The notes under the pieces: model-generated
What the model was told of the DNA's origin: nothing
What the model saw: only the letters and a program-made list of their open reading frames with translations
Database searches by the model: none
Shown: positions 1 through 8,675 of the stretch, in pieces
How the letters are laid out: the number at the start of each line of letters is the position of its first letter
How positions within the stretch are numbered: the stretch's first letter is position 1
Origin: an uncultured Clostridia bacterium
GTDB lineage: Bacteria > Bacillota > Clostridia > Christensenellales > Borkfalkiaceae
NCBI GenBank assembly: GCA_934247935.1
Contig: CAKQKE010000003.1
Coordinates: 248,001-312,000 of the forward strand
Direction: 5' to 3'
Length of the DNA stretch: 64,000 nucleotides
Position numbers and translations under genes: made by a program

Positions 1-1
1 C

Positions 2-967
2 ACCATGAAAAAAATCGGCAATCGCTCTTTTTCTCGTTGCGACAGTTTAAAAGATATAGAAATACCCGAAGGTGTAATCATCGATAAAAACGCATTCGGA
101 AACTGTTCTAATCTGACAAACGTCAAATTGTCGGACGGAGTAAAAATATATGAAACCGCATTCAGCGAATGCTCCTCTTTAAAAAACATAGTTATTCCCG
201 ACGGCGCGCTTGTGGGAAAAAAATGTTTTAAAGATTGTGCGGCATTGGAAACGGCATCAATTTTAGGCGGCAACGTAACCGAATACACCTTCTTAAATTG
301 CGGCTCATTAAAATCCGTCGAACTGCACGAAGGGATAAAAGAAATAAAAGAAAGAGCATTTGAAGACTGTATAAATCTGACAACGGTACAGTTGCCGTCG
401 TCTCTTGAAAAAATTAACGATAACGCGTTTGATTCGTGTAAATCGATTACCGAAATTGCCATACCGAGCGGCGTAACGCTCGGAAAAGCCGTCTTCTATT
501 ATTGCGAATCTTTAAAAACCGTCACGTTAGCGGCGGGAATTACAAAACTTCCTCAGAACATGTTTTATCATTGCAATAATTTAACCGACGTCGTTTTACC
601 CGAAGGGTTACTCGAAATAGAAGACAATGCGTTTATGTGGTGCACTTCTTTAACGGAAATTAAACTGCCGTCGACTTTGACGACAATCGGATCAGGTTGT
701 TTTTCCCTTTGCGAAAACTTGAAAAAAATGGTATTGCCCGTTTCTTTGGCGTCGAGCGTAAATAAAATATTCGATTGTAAAAACTTACAACTTGAATCGA
801 TTTATTTTGCCGGCACAGAAAGCGAATGGAAAAACAATATCCCCGACGGTTTTACGCTTTCCGAAGGCACAACCGTTTACTTTTATATTGAAAACGCGTC
901 AGACGTGCCCGCAGACGGCAAAAACTATTGGCATTACGTAAACGGCAAAATTACACTTTGGGTTTAG
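2..967 (+). CDS. BspA-type leucine-rich repeat surface protein, 3' part
   Basis: The reading frame is open to the window edge and the first ATG (position 5) falls inside an LRR unit, so the true start lies upstream and this is a C-terminal fragment of about 320 residues. It consists of about 11 LRR_5 (BspA/Treponema type) units of about 23 residues, each with an IP-x-G/S-V strand followed by an I-x-x-x-A/C-F-x-x-C turn. The last 50 residues leave the repeat pattern and end in a Tyr/Trp-rich tail (GKNYWHYVNG), a common end of such proteins. The family is secreted or surface-bound and often binds proteins or host surfaces; the ligand here is unknown. A strong terminator follows at 1021-1062. 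Confidence 0.85.
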   Translation, partial: TMKKIGNRSFSRCDSLKDIEIPEGVIIDKNAFGNCSNLTNVKLSDGVKIYETAFSECSSLKNIVIPDGALVGKKCFKDCAALETASILGGNVTEYTFLNCGSLKSVELHEGIKEIKERAFEDCINLTTVQLPSSLEKINDNAFDSCKSITEIAIPSGVTLGKAVFYYCESLKTVTLAAGITKLPQNMFYHCNNLTDVVLPEGLLEIEDNAFMWCTSLTEIKLPSTLTTIGSGCFSLCENLKKMVLPVSLASSVNKIFDCKNLQLESIYFAGTESEWKNNIPDGFTLSEGTTVYFYIENASDVPADGKNYWHYVNGKITLWV

Positions 968-1020
968 CCGTATAAAAAACGTTTAATCGAATTTTGCGCG
1001 ATTATCATAAAAAACAAATC

Positions 1021-1062
1021 AAGGCACAGCGATGTTTTTTATCGCTGTGCCTCTTCTTTTTT
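1021..1062. terminator. bidirectional Rho-independent terminator
   Basis: An 11-12 bp GC-rich stem (GGCACAGCGAT / ATCGCTGTGCC) with a 6-nt T loop is followed by a T-rich tract on the plus strand and preceded by an A tract. It can end the LRR gene (plus) and the convergent ferritin-like gene (minus). Confidence 0.85.
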
Positions 1063-1128
1063 TAATTATAAATTTCTATCGATTGGTTTATATAATTGTT
1101 TTAAGTTATAAAATAAAATTTTTAATCG

Positions 1129-2382
1129 TCATTTCTTTCTTGCAACGGAAGTGTTGTCGCACTTTCTGTTTTGCAGTTCGGGCACGGGGTTTTTCTTCGT
1201 CTCGAATCGATAATCCGTTCCGAATTTTTTGATATGCTGCTCTATCACTTTATGACTCGGCAAACTTTCGGGCTTTTTCACGTTTTGTTTTTGATATCTG
1301 AAATAATTTGCGTTGTCCTTTAAATCTTTTAATAATGCGTAATCTTCGTTGTCTCTCGTGTAATTTATAGTTTTTGCAAGCACTCCCCTGATATAATCGA
1401 TATTGCTTTCAAAATGCAACAATTCGGGGAAATCGCCGCCGCAAGGATAGAGCGACTGCCAAGGTTTTCCCTCGTATTTCAAAAGCAAGTTTGCAACGTA
1501 TTGCAAATGTCCGCACTCCTGTAAATAATGCTTGTAAAACAAATCTTTTATATATTCATCCGTTTCGTCTTCAAAACAAGAATAATACAAATAACACTCG
1601 GTGTATTCGTGCATCAACCAATTTTCAAGCCACGAGCAAGTCGTGTCCATCAGACTTCCGTATTCGGTAACGTGCTGTTCTTCTATCATTGCTATTTCCG
1701 AATATAACTTTCGCCCTATTTCGCTGGGGTGGAAGCCCGCAATGTTCATATAATAATTCATCGTCTGCTGTTCGCCCGCGGTGATTATAGACACGACCAA
1801 TTTTGTAAACGGGTCGGCAATTTCACCCGCAATGTGTCTGTTTATTTCGTCATACGGGTGTCTGGGTTCTGCCACGGTTGGTCTGCCGGGGGTTATTTCG
1901 GTGTAACCGCCCGTCAGGTCGTTGGCGTTTATGCCTTGCTCGGTCTCCAACAAGTTTGCAAATCTGTATAAGTGGTCGAAATCTTCAAGCAATGCAAAAT
2001 TTAAGGCGTCTTTGACGTAATCGTCCTTTACATGCCTTGCAAGTATCGCAGTCAAATCGATGGCGAGTTGTTCGTAACCAATCGTGGTTTCAAGGTCGGT
2101 TTCGTCAACGGGTTTTAATCCCGAAATGATTTTTTGTTGGTGCTGCTCGTGCCTTCTTATCAAGGCGATATCGCGCCTTAAATCGTTGTTGTTGCAGTTT
2201 CTGCCGAATTGATGCAAAAACCAATTCGCCTCGAACTCCGCGCCGTTTAAAAGAATAATTCTTGTTTTAGTGTACGGCGAAGCGGCGTTTTTGTCATACG
2301 GAACGGGGCTGTAATCGGCAACCGACGCAAACCCGTCGACGGGAACGGCGTTTTTTTCGTAAAACGGATTAACTTTGTTCAT
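1129..2382 (-). CDS. ferritin-like diiron-domain protein (function unknown)
   Basis: 417 residues, largely helical. Two ExxH motifs (about 234-237 and 289-292), together with conserved-looking Glu/His at about 79-81, 133-137, 214 and 259, fit a duplicated four-helix bundle of the ferritin-like superfamily that binds two metal ions. No signal peptide is visible, so it is probably cytoplasmic. Family members include rubrerythrin-like and oxygenase-like proteins used in oxidative-stress defence or redox chemistry. No rubredoxin domain or ferritin nanocage signature is seen, so the reaction cannot be named. The ATG at 2382 follows a GGAG ribosome site. The gene lies just outside the integrated element and appears to be monocistronic. 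Confidence 0.6.
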   Translation of the reverse strand: MNKVNPFYEKNAVPVDGFASVADYSPVPYDKNAASPYTKTRIILLNGAEFEANWFLHQFGRNCNNNDLRRDIALIRRHEQHQQKIISGLKPVDETDLETTIGYEQLAIDLTAILARHVKDDYVKDALNFALLEDFDHLYRFANLLETEQGINANDLTGGYTEITPGRPTVAEPRHPYDEINRHIAGEIADPFTKLVVSIITAGEQQTMNYYMNIAGFHPSEIGRKLYSEIAMIEEQHVTEYGSLMDTTCSWLENWLMHEYTECYLYYSCFEDETDEYIKDLFYKHYLQECGHLQYVANLLLKYEGKPWQSLYPCGGDFPELLHFESNIDYIRGVLAKTINYTRDNEDYALLKDLKDNANYFRYQKQNVKKPESLPSHKVIEQHIKKFGTDYRFETKKNPVPELQNRKCDNTSVARKK

Positions 2383-2511
2383 AAAAAATCTCCTTTAATT
2401 TTATTACAGAGATATTTTTCCCGTTTAACGATTTTATATACGCGCAATTTAAAGTATTTGCCCACAGAGAAAAAATTTTTGTGATTTTATGATTTTTTAA
2501 ATATAAAAAAC

Positions 2512-2563
2512 AAAACAGCCGACACGTATGTCGACTGTTTCCTTGGTGACCCCTACGGGATTC
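2512..2563 (-). repeat. tRNA-Glu 3'-end remnant with its terminator, copy A
   Basis: Read on the minus strand, 2543-2563 equals the last 21 bases of the tRNA-Glu gene at 13298-13372 plus one flanking base (T arm, acceptor strand, CCA). It is followed by a hairpin terminator at 2512-2540. The rest of the tRNA is absent. It looks like a scar of an earlier insertion or a truncated tRNA duplicate. Confidence 0.65.
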
Positions 2564-2673
2564 CCGCCTATGCGGCCTACCCGCTGAAAAGCACACCGTG
2601 CTTTTCACTTTGCTTTGCAAAGCACTCGCTCGGCGAGTGGCTCCATATTCGAATCCCTTAAATTTTTTAAAAT

Positions 2674-2717
2674 AAAACAGCCGACACGTGTGTCGACTGT
2701 TTCCTTGGTGACCCCTA
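2674..2717 (-). repeat. tRNA-Glu 3'-end remnant with terminator, copy B (probable attL)
   Basis: The terminator hairpin at 2674-2702 is almost identical to that of copy A. It is joined to TTGGTGACCCCTA at 2705-2717, which recurs at 13297-13309 at the 3' end of the intact tRNA-Glu. Beyond 2717 the sequences differ. This is the best candidate for the left boundary of the element. Confidence 0.6.
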
Positions 2718-2772
2718 AGCTACTCGTAGCATACTTAAAATTACTCCTTGTTTTAGTAAAATAAGTTTGTAA

Positions 2773-2799
2773 AAAGTGCCAAAATAAGCACTTTTTGTT
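2773..2799. terminator. Rho-independent terminator
   Basis: AAAAAGTGC and GCACTTTTT arms surround a short AT-rich loop. It lies downstream of the first recombinase gene (minus strand) and is symmetrical, so it may act in both directions. Confidence 0.7.
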
Positions 2800-2909
2800 A
2801 CTTCCTTACGTAAAATCGGGACTGTTCATATGTATACAGTATCGAACTCGCGTCCGTTAAAAATACCGCATAGAACACTCAAACGAGAATATTTCACTTA
2901 AATGTTTGA

Positions 2910-4517
2910 TTACATTCCGACCGCGACATTTAGCGAGTGAAAAGTAAGCGAGCGACGATAGTGGTTTTCGGAGCGGGCGATAAAATCTCGTCTTTCGATA
3001 ACTGTAAGCAGTATCGGAAACGGACTATTGAGTAGTTCCTGAAAGTTTACTATCGACTTTACATAGTCATTATCGATATTGATTCTGTAAATCATCTTGA
3101 TAATTCCGTTTCGCCTTTCTTTGGCTTCCTTGCTTTCAAGCATATCTCGAATTATCTTTGAAATCCTTGATATGGTTTTAACGTTGTAAGACGGAAACAT
3201 TGCGATATTTCCGTCGATGTTTTCCTTTTCATAAAGCCTGTCGCCCTTTTCTATTTCAAGCTGATGAATATTTCCCTCAATGATATTGTTGATACATTTG
3301 TCGCCTTCCGCTTGAGATTTTCGATATTCGTCAATTTTGCTTTCAATCTCTCGAATTTTTGATAACAATTCGTCGGACTTTTTGTTAAGTCCGTCCGAAG
3401 CGTTAATATAACAGGTTTTCACTAATTCGCATAAATTGTCATAATTCCGCGGCAACAGTAAGCAATCGGCAAGCAGTGATAAAATGTAATCTTCCATGTA
3501 TTCGGCGTTTATTGCTTTTCCGTTGCACCCGATTTTTTTATGAGTACAGCAATAATGATATATGCGTTTTTCTTTTGACATTGAGCAGCCGCAAGTTGCA
3601 GAATTGTTACATATCCCGCATGTGCATAAGCCAGACAACAGAAAAACTTTCCTATTTGAGCGTGAAACACACATAGGTCTTTTTCTTGCGTCCAATAGCG
3701 ATTGAACTTTGTTAAATAAATCATAACTGACGATTTGCGGCATTCCGTGGGGAATACGAATTATTTCACTTGACGGTCGCTCTTTATGACTGTTATATGG
3801 TTCATTTCTCGCCCTATATGCTCCCTTGTTGAAAATATATTCTCCCGTATATTGCCTGTTGCGTAAAATATCGTGTAAATGATTTGAGTATAATTTACCG
3901 TTTGAGCGGCGATAACCGTTTGAGTTTAAGTAGTTTGCGATTGCAGTATAACCATATCCTTCGGCTGCCATTTCAAACATAATTTTCACGGCTTTCGCTT
4001 CTTCTTCGACAAGAACATACCGTTTGTCCTTTTTTGCATAACCGATCGGTGGCGTTCCGCCATGGGCTTTTCCTTCCCTCGCATTTGCCATAACTCCCGC
4101 TTGCGCTTCTCGGGCTAATTTTTTAGAGTACATTTCGGCAATACCGAGACTTATAAGTTCAAAAAACTCACCTTCGGGTGAATCATCGAACTCTTCGATT
4201 GCGCTTATGATTTTTATTCCGTATTTTTTGAAATACTTTTTATAGTATCTTGCGTCGTCAACGTTTCTTGCCCATCTGTCCATTCTATGAACGATGATAT
4301 ACTGAAAGTCTTTCAGTTGAGCGTCGCCGACCATTTTTTGAAAACTTATTCTGTTTGCTGATGTTCCCGATTGCGCTTCGTCGATATATTCTCTCACAAT
4401 CTGAACATTATGTCTTTGACAGAACTGTTTGATTGCGGCGAGTTGAACAACTATACTTGATTCTTGCTGTTTGTCCGACGAATAACGGGCATAGGCAACG
4501 GCTGAAATTACAGGCAT
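2910..4517 (-). CDS. large serine recombinase/integrase 1
   Basis: 535 residues with the classical large serine recombinase layout. The N-terminal resolvase domain has the nucleophile motif YARYSS (Ser at about 13) and HRMDRWARN near residue 100. The recombinase domain spans about 160-270. A Cys-rich zinc ribbon at about 295-335 (CTCGIC, CCTHKKIGC) precedes a coiled-coil-rich tail. These enzymes cut and rejoin two short att sites through a Ser-DNA link and integrate or excise elements. ATG at 4517 follows AAGGAG. Its presence beside a second recombinase and tRNA-derived direct repeats makes it a likely integrase of this element. Confidence 0.9.
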   Translation of the reverse strand: MPVISAVAYARYSSDKQQESSIVVQLAAIKQFCQRHNVQIVREYIDEAQSGTSANRISFQKMVGDAQLKDFQYIIVHRMDRWARNVDDARYYKKYFKKYGIKIISAIEEFDDSPEGEFFELISLGIAEMYSKKLAREAQAGVMANAREGKAHGGTPPIGYAKKDKRYVLVEEEAKAVKIMFEMAAEGYGYTAIANYLNSNGYRRSNGKLYSNHLHDILRNRQYTGEYIFNKGAYRARNEPYNSHKERPSSEIIRIPHGMPQIVSYDLFNKVQSLLDARKRPMCVSRSNRKVFLLSGLCTCGICNNSATCGCSMSKEKRIYHYCCTHKKIGCNGKAINAEYMEDYILSLLADCLLLPRNYDNLCELVKTCYINASDGLNKKSDELLSKIREIESKIDEYRKSQAEGDKCINNIIEGNIHQLEIEKGDRLYEKENIDGNIAMFPSYNVKTISRISKIIRDMLESKEAKERRNGIIKMIYRINIDNDYVKSIVNFQELLNSPFPILLTVIERRDFIARSENHYRRSLTFHSLNVAVGM

Positions 4518-4570
4518 ATAAAACTCCTTTTTCTTATGATAAGAATACGAGGATAAGATTTGTATTCTTT

Positions 4571-4586
4571 CAAAATGATAATATAT
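4571..4586. promoter_or_regulatory. shared AT-rich box upstream of recombinase 1
   Basis: CAAAATGATAATATAT at 4571-4586 matches 15 of 16 bases of a box at 9885-9900 upstream of the DUF960-like gene. Both have a GAGGATAAG or CTTATCCTC motif nearby (4550-4558 here). It may be a common operator or promoter; no regulator was identified. Confidence 0.35.
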
Positions 4587-4637
4587 GTTTGTAATTGCAA
4601 TTTCCCAAAATGTCGGGCTATAGGTCGATTAACAACA

Positions 4638-4665
4638 AAAAACGAGCGGTAATAAAGCCGCTCGC
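4638..4665 (-). terminator. Rho-independent terminator after recombinase 2
   Basis: On the minus strand, GCGAGCGGC and its complement form a stem followed by six T, directly after the stop of the gene at 4672-6165. Confidence 0.8.
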
Positions 4666-4671
4666 TTCCTG

Positions 4672-6165
4672 CTAAACATTGAATGAAATATCTATATCGC
4701 CCGAACTTTCGTCAAATTCGATTTTCTTTATGAAAAGTCGAACAAGGCGACGACTTTCTTCGATTGTCGGAAAAAGGTCGTCGATTGTCAGCATATCAGA
4801 AAAGTTGTTTGTCTTCAATGCTTCTATGGATAAAACCTTTTTCTCTGTCTGTTCTATATTTTGCTGTAATGCTTTTTGCTTTGCAGTGTCCGCTTCAATA
4901 CTCGATTCATATCTTGAAATCAAGGTTGAATTACTGCTTTTTGAAATTCTGTCGATTAGGTTGTTTATTTTAAGGGCGATATCTTTTTTGTTTTTGCTCA
5001 TTATGGAAATATTTTCTTTGAGTTCCTTTTGTATATCGGTTAAAACATTGTTTTTAATCGGCGATTGCAAAAGATAATCGTTCACGCTTTCAGTTATAAT
5101 CGACTTTACCGCCGTCTCGAGATAATCGGCATTTATAGGCTTTGTCGAGCAGTGTTTAACGCGGTGGTTCTGGCAAGCATAAGTTCTGTATTTTTTCTTA
5201 TCTCTTCCACTAATCTGAGACACCCCGCACATAGACGAACCGCATTGTTTGCAAAATATAAGCCCTGTAAGGATAAAAGGGCTGTTCACGCTTGAAACAG
5301 GTGCGGTGATTCGTTGTTTCAGTATCTTTTGAACTTTGTCGAATTTCTTTCGGTCGATTATAGGCGGAATTGCCGTTTCATTTCGGACTTCATCGAAATT
5401 TTCGATTAACACCCTGTTTTTCTTCTTTTTACCGTCCTTGCGGTTATAAACATAAATTCCGCAATACTTCTCGTTTTTAAGCATTGCGTTTAAGGTCGTA
5501 TAACTGAATTGTTGCCCGCTTCGGGTCGTATAACCGAGCCTGTTTAATTCCCCTATAACCTGACTGTAACTTTCGCCTTTTGATATTTTATCGAAAATTA
5601 CTCGTATTGCAGGGGCTTCGTCTTCGTTGATATAGTATCTTTTGTTGATTACAGTGTAGCCGTAAGGAGCAACGCCGCCTGCAGATAATCCGTTTTTAAC
5701 GTTGTTCATTTCAACGCGCATTGTATCGCTTGCGATAAGTCGAACAATATATTGATTTTGCAACATTAAAATACCGCGGGTGAACTCGTCGACAGGCGTT
5801 TCGGGATTCTTCATATCCCCCGCAATGACGAAACAGCCGTAAGAATTGAGCAGTTTTATTGCAGTTTCTCCGTTAGCATAATTTCGATTTAATCTGTCAA
5901 GTTTCATAACGACGATAACGTCAATGCCGCCGCTTTTTGCAAGATTGAGCATTTTTTGATACTCTGTTCTGTTTGTAAACATTCCGCTCGCGTCGTCTTC
6001 TTGATATACGATATATTCCTGTAAAAACGGGTAGTTGTTCAAAAAGTCACGACAGTTTGCGATTTGAGTTTCAATCGAAGTATCACGTTCGTCGGGTGCG
6101 CTTTTTCTGGCGTATATAGAAACACGGAGTTTGTCAGTTCCGATATTTCGCTTTTCGCTGTTCAA
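4672..6165 (-). CDS. large serine recombinase/integrase 2
   Basis: 497 residues. The N-terminal resolvase domain has YARKSAPDE (Ser at about 22) and MKLDRLNRN near residue 90. A recombinase domain is at about 165-265, and a zinc ribbon (CKQCGSSMCG, CQNHRVKHC) at about 300-345 is followed by a coiled coil. The start is TTG at 6165: the preceding in-frame codon is TGA and no in-frame ATG precedes the active site. It overlaps a tiny upstream frame ending at 6134, which suggests translational coupling. Elements with two or three serine recombinases often need more than one for integration or excision. The two proteins here are clearly different in sequence. Confidence 0.88.
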   Translation of the reverse strand: MNSEKRNIGTDKLRVSIYARKSAPDERDTSIETQIANCRDFLNNYPFLQEYIVYQEDDASGMFTNRTEYQKMLNLAKSGGIDVIVVMKLDRLNRNYANGETAIKLLNSYGCFVIAGDMKNPETPVDEFTRGILMLQNQYIVRLIASDTMRVEMNNVKNGLSAGGVAPYGYTVINKRYYINEDEAPAIRVIFDKISKGESYSQVIGELNRLGYTTRSGQQFSYTTLNAMLKNEKYCGIYVYNRKDGKKKKNRVLIENFDEVRNETAIPPIIDRKKFDKVQKILKQRITAPVSSVNSPFILTGLIFCKQCGSSMCGVSQISGRDKKKYRTYACQNHRVKHCSTKPINADYLETAVKSIITESVNDYLLQSPIKNNVLTDIQKELKENISIMSKNKKDIALKINNLIDRISKSSNSTLISRYESSIEADTAKQKALQQNIEQTEKKVLSIEALKTNNFSDMLTIDDLFPTIEESRRLVRLFIKKIEFDESSGDIDISFNV

Positions 6166-6211
6166 TCATTTTGTTTAATATTTCAAGTTCTGACTGTTCA
6201 AGTTTTCTCAT
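6134..6211 (-). CDS. tiny ORF (25 residues) overlapping recombinase 2
   Basis: ATG at 6211 opens a 25-codon frame rich in Glu, Lys and Leu that overlaps the end of the preceding small ORF and the start of recombinase 2. GGGGAT lies upstream. It may only serve to couple translation to the TTG start of the recombinase. There is no homology information, so it is uncertain. Confidence 0.3.
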   Translation of the reverse strand: MRKLEQSELEILNKMIEQRKAKYRN

Positions 6212-6365
6212 TTTTATCCCCTTTATCAATTCTTGTTTTGTTTGCTATGGTTTCGGATATGTACTTGTCAATATCGTCTTTTGTCGACAACGTATCTAAA
6301 GAGAAAACGGGGGTTTTAAGCCCGTTTCCCTTGCTTTTTATTAGGTCTTTTTTGTTGATTTTCAC
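6198..6365 (-). CDS. small hypothetical protein (55 residues)
   Basis: A GTG start at 6365 overlaps the TGA stop of the preceding gene as GTGA, the arrangement of translationally coupled genes. It encodes a charged, Lys-rich 55-residue protein with no Cys and no membrane segment (includes SLDTLSTKDDIDKYIS). It sits in the operon between the 110-residue gene and recombinase 2. The function is unknown. Support is the open frame, the coupling and the tight packing. Confidence 0.5.
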   Translation of the reverse strand: MKINKKDLIKSKGNGLKTPVFSLDTLSTKDDIDKYISETIANKTRIDKGDKNEKT

Positions 6366-6694
6366 TTTTCGACCGCCTCATTACAAAAATCATTTTGCTC
6401 ATTTAACATATCTTGATAATATCCTTTATATGGTATGATATATTCGTCCGAATCATATTTCCCTATACGGTAAACTCCTACAACGCATATATCTAAATCG
6501 CAAAATTCATACACAGGCAAATCCGTATTGTCACAAATATATTGTGCGCAGGCATAAGAAATTATGTAATGGTAATATTCATGGACGTTTTCGTTATTAG
6601 TGTCGTTGAGTTGTATATAATTTGTATTATCAAATATCTTTCTGTTAGATAAAGCCACCATATCGAATTTTTCGCGTATTGTTTCTAATGTCAT
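6362..6694 (-). CDS. hypothetical element protein
   Basis: 110 residues, acidic and Tyr-rich (about 12 Tyr), with DICVVGVYRIG in the middle and no membrane segment. ATG at 6694 follows GGAGAG, which overlaps the end of the restored reading frame of the upstream ATPase gene, so it belongs to that operon. No family was recognised. Small soluble proteins in this position are common in integrative elements and phage satellites. Confidence 0.65.
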   Translation of the reverse strand: MTLETIREKFDMVALSNRKIFDNTNYIQLNDTNNENVHEYYHYIISYACAQYICDNTDLPVYEFCDLDICVVGVYRIGKYDSDEYIIPYKGYYQDMLNEQNDFCNEAVEK

Positions 6695-6699
6695 AAATT

Positions 6700-8492
6700 T
6701 TACTCTCCTTTCTCATTAAATATTTTCTCTATTTCTTCTTCATCGTCGATAGTGTAATTACTGATAGGGGCTGACGGCTTCGGCGTAGGATTAGACTTTG
6801 CCTGTTCGATTTCTTCTAATTCATCGAAGTAAGAATCGCGCTTTATCCCTTCGGGGAATACAAAACAATCGCAACGCCTGACATCACCGTTTAACGCATA
6901 ATTTTACCGAGTTGTGGTCGCCGTCGCATTTTGTAATTCCGCGCTCTTTCCAACGCTTTTTTACAGCCGCCGTTTCGTTTATTCCGTTGTCAATCAACAA
7001 TTTTTGAGTAGTTTCCGTGGGAATGTAAACGTTCCACGAGCGGTCTTTCTTCATTCGGATTGTCCCGAGATTCGTTGTGTTCGGGAAATGGTCGGAATGA
7101 TCGCCATCCATACCGTCGATGAAGAAGTTTTGTTTATTTCTCACTATGTAATTTACTATCACGTTATGAGCCTTAACTGCAATATCTCGCTCTTGAACGC
7201 TGTTTTGTTCGGGTTCGAGAAGTAGTCGGATAAGTTCGTCGGCATTTAAGGTAATGCCAAAAAACTTGTCCATTAGCGTAATGGTCAAGTGAATTACTGC
7301 GTATTTGCTCGCCAGCCTGTCCGTTAGATTGTCGCGTTTAATCATCAAGCCGTCAACCGTTTTTTCGGACTTTTCATACAATGTAAATAATGAATCAATA
7401 GATAAACTCTGAACGTACTCGGCAAACTCTTTGCCAGTGAAACCGTAATTCTGTAAAACGGTTCGTTTTATATGCTCCGCTGCTTCGGCACTCGGCGTCC
7501 AAGTTATACCTTGAGTCTGAATAACTCGAACTTGTAAGCCTTGATTTTGCCTTTTTGCATCCTGTATAGGCGTTTCACTGGAAATTACGACCAAGCCGCT
7601 CCAACCCGAACCGTCATTTCGGATTTTACCGTCTGAAGTGCAACGGCTTTTTTCTTCGCCGCTTGCAATGGTGTAAATTAGATTAGCAAGGTCGATATTC
7701 GGAGCGGTGGTTACGTCATCTAAAACGATAGGCAACCCGTTAATTCCGCTCATTCCTGCATATAATGCGTTTGTCGTAGATGAGAACGTTTTAATTAAAC
7801 CGTCTTTGTTTGAGATTTTCGGGCAAGCAAACGGACTTACCAGTAATTGTTCCGCTGTAGTTTTACCTGTACTCGAAGCACCGCAAAGATTGACGATGAT
7901 AACTCCCGTATCAGTGATATTCTTTAATCTTGAAGCAACAACGGCGGAATACCCGATTGATAGAGCCAGACTCAAAGAAGGAACGGGATATATAAAATCA
8001 TTTAGAAATTTAAGATATGTTTCTTTATTTCCCCCGCTAAAACTGAAATTCGCTCTGTCCGATACAGAACTGATTCCGTTAAAGTTTGATTTATCGTAAA
8101 GGAAAATATCTTGTCCGTTATGATTAAACCAACCGAGAAAAGAGTGTCTATACTCGATGTGGTTTTTATTTCGGCAGAAATTATACCAATAGATTAGATA
8201 ATCGGGCATGTAATTTTCAAGCCAAGGCGGCAACAGTAACCTATGTTTTGCAAGTTCCGCCAACGTTTTCTTGAATTCATATACACACGATATAGGGAAA
8301 TTGAAACTGAAAAAATTGATATTGTGGTCGTTGACTTCGATTTCAATCAAGTCTTCAACCGACAGGTTATCCAAAGCGCGGATTATCTTCGTTACTTTGA
8401 ATGCTGGGGCTATATCGATAGAATCACCGATATTTGGATCGTCGCTTATAAAATCAGCGCGTCCGTTTGTTGATATTCATCTTTAATGGCAT
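6700..8492 (-). pseudogene. DUF927-like P-loop ATPase of a mobile element, two apparent frameshifts
   Basis: The intact middle frame (6884-8374, 496 codons from TTG) has a Walker A motif GASSTGKTT near residue 165 and a Walker B PIVLDD near 225, as in DUF927 helicase/primase-associated ATPases of phages and integrative elements. A likely role is in element DNA replication. A good AAGGAGG ribosome site and ATG at 8492 lie in another frame, which joins the middle frame if one A is removed near 8466-8468. Removing one A near 6902-6905 opens about 66 further codons to a stop at 6700. Both corrections are one extra A in an A run, and the repaired length is an exact multiple of three (596 residues). 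Either the gene is decaying or the assembly has two homopolymer errors. Confidence 0.7.
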
Positions 8493-8511
8493 TAAGCCTC
8501 CTTATAGTTTA

Positions 8512-8529
8512 GTCTCCACTTTCAGAGAC
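8512..8529. promoter_or_regulatory. inverted repeat between promoter and start of the DUF927-like gene
   Basis: GTCTC and GAGAC arms separated by 8 bases lie between the promoter at 8538-8566 and the ribosome site. The position fits an operator or a leader hairpin. Confidence 0.4.
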
Positions 8530-8537
8530 GGACTCAC

Positions 8538-8566
8538 AGTATAACACCCCGATTATGCTTTGTCAA
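8538..8566 (-). promoter_or_regulatory. sigma-A promoter for the ATPase-recombinase operon
   Basis: TTGACA (-35) and TATACT (-10) on the minus strand are separated by exactly 17 bases. The -10 context GGTGTTATACTG is shared with the promoter at 12214-12242, so the element uses one promoter type at two places. Confidence 0.8.
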
Positions 8567-8612
8567 TAGGTTTTCAAAAAAAATTTTTAGTTTTTTTTGA
8601 ATTTTTTTACGT

Positions 8613-8646
8613 TAAAAAAAAGAACAGTTCTAATGTGAACTATTCT
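8613..8646 (-). terminator. Rho-independent terminator after the HU-like gene
   Basis: On the minus strand, AGAATAGTTC and GAACTGTTCT form a stem followed by eight T. It ends the 9858-8676 gene pair and separates it from the ATPase operon. Confidence 0.8.
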
Positions 8647-8675
8647 CTATATGTGGCAACAGCGAAAACGTGCAG

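Larger units (their letters stand above)
2383..2909. other. gene-free left junction of the integrated element
   Basis: This 527-base stretch has no convincing gene. It holds two copies of a terminator plus tRNA-Glu 3'-end fragment (2512-2563 and 2674-2717), about 100 bases of palindrome-rich sequence between them, and a terminator at 2773-2799. Everything left of about 2705 appears to be host DNA; everything right of it appears to be element DNA. Confidence 0.6.

Noticed and set aside
2369..2620. 83-codon minus-strand frame at the left junction
   Set aside because: It covers the tRNA-end scars, has no ribosome site and overlaps the ferritin-like gene start.
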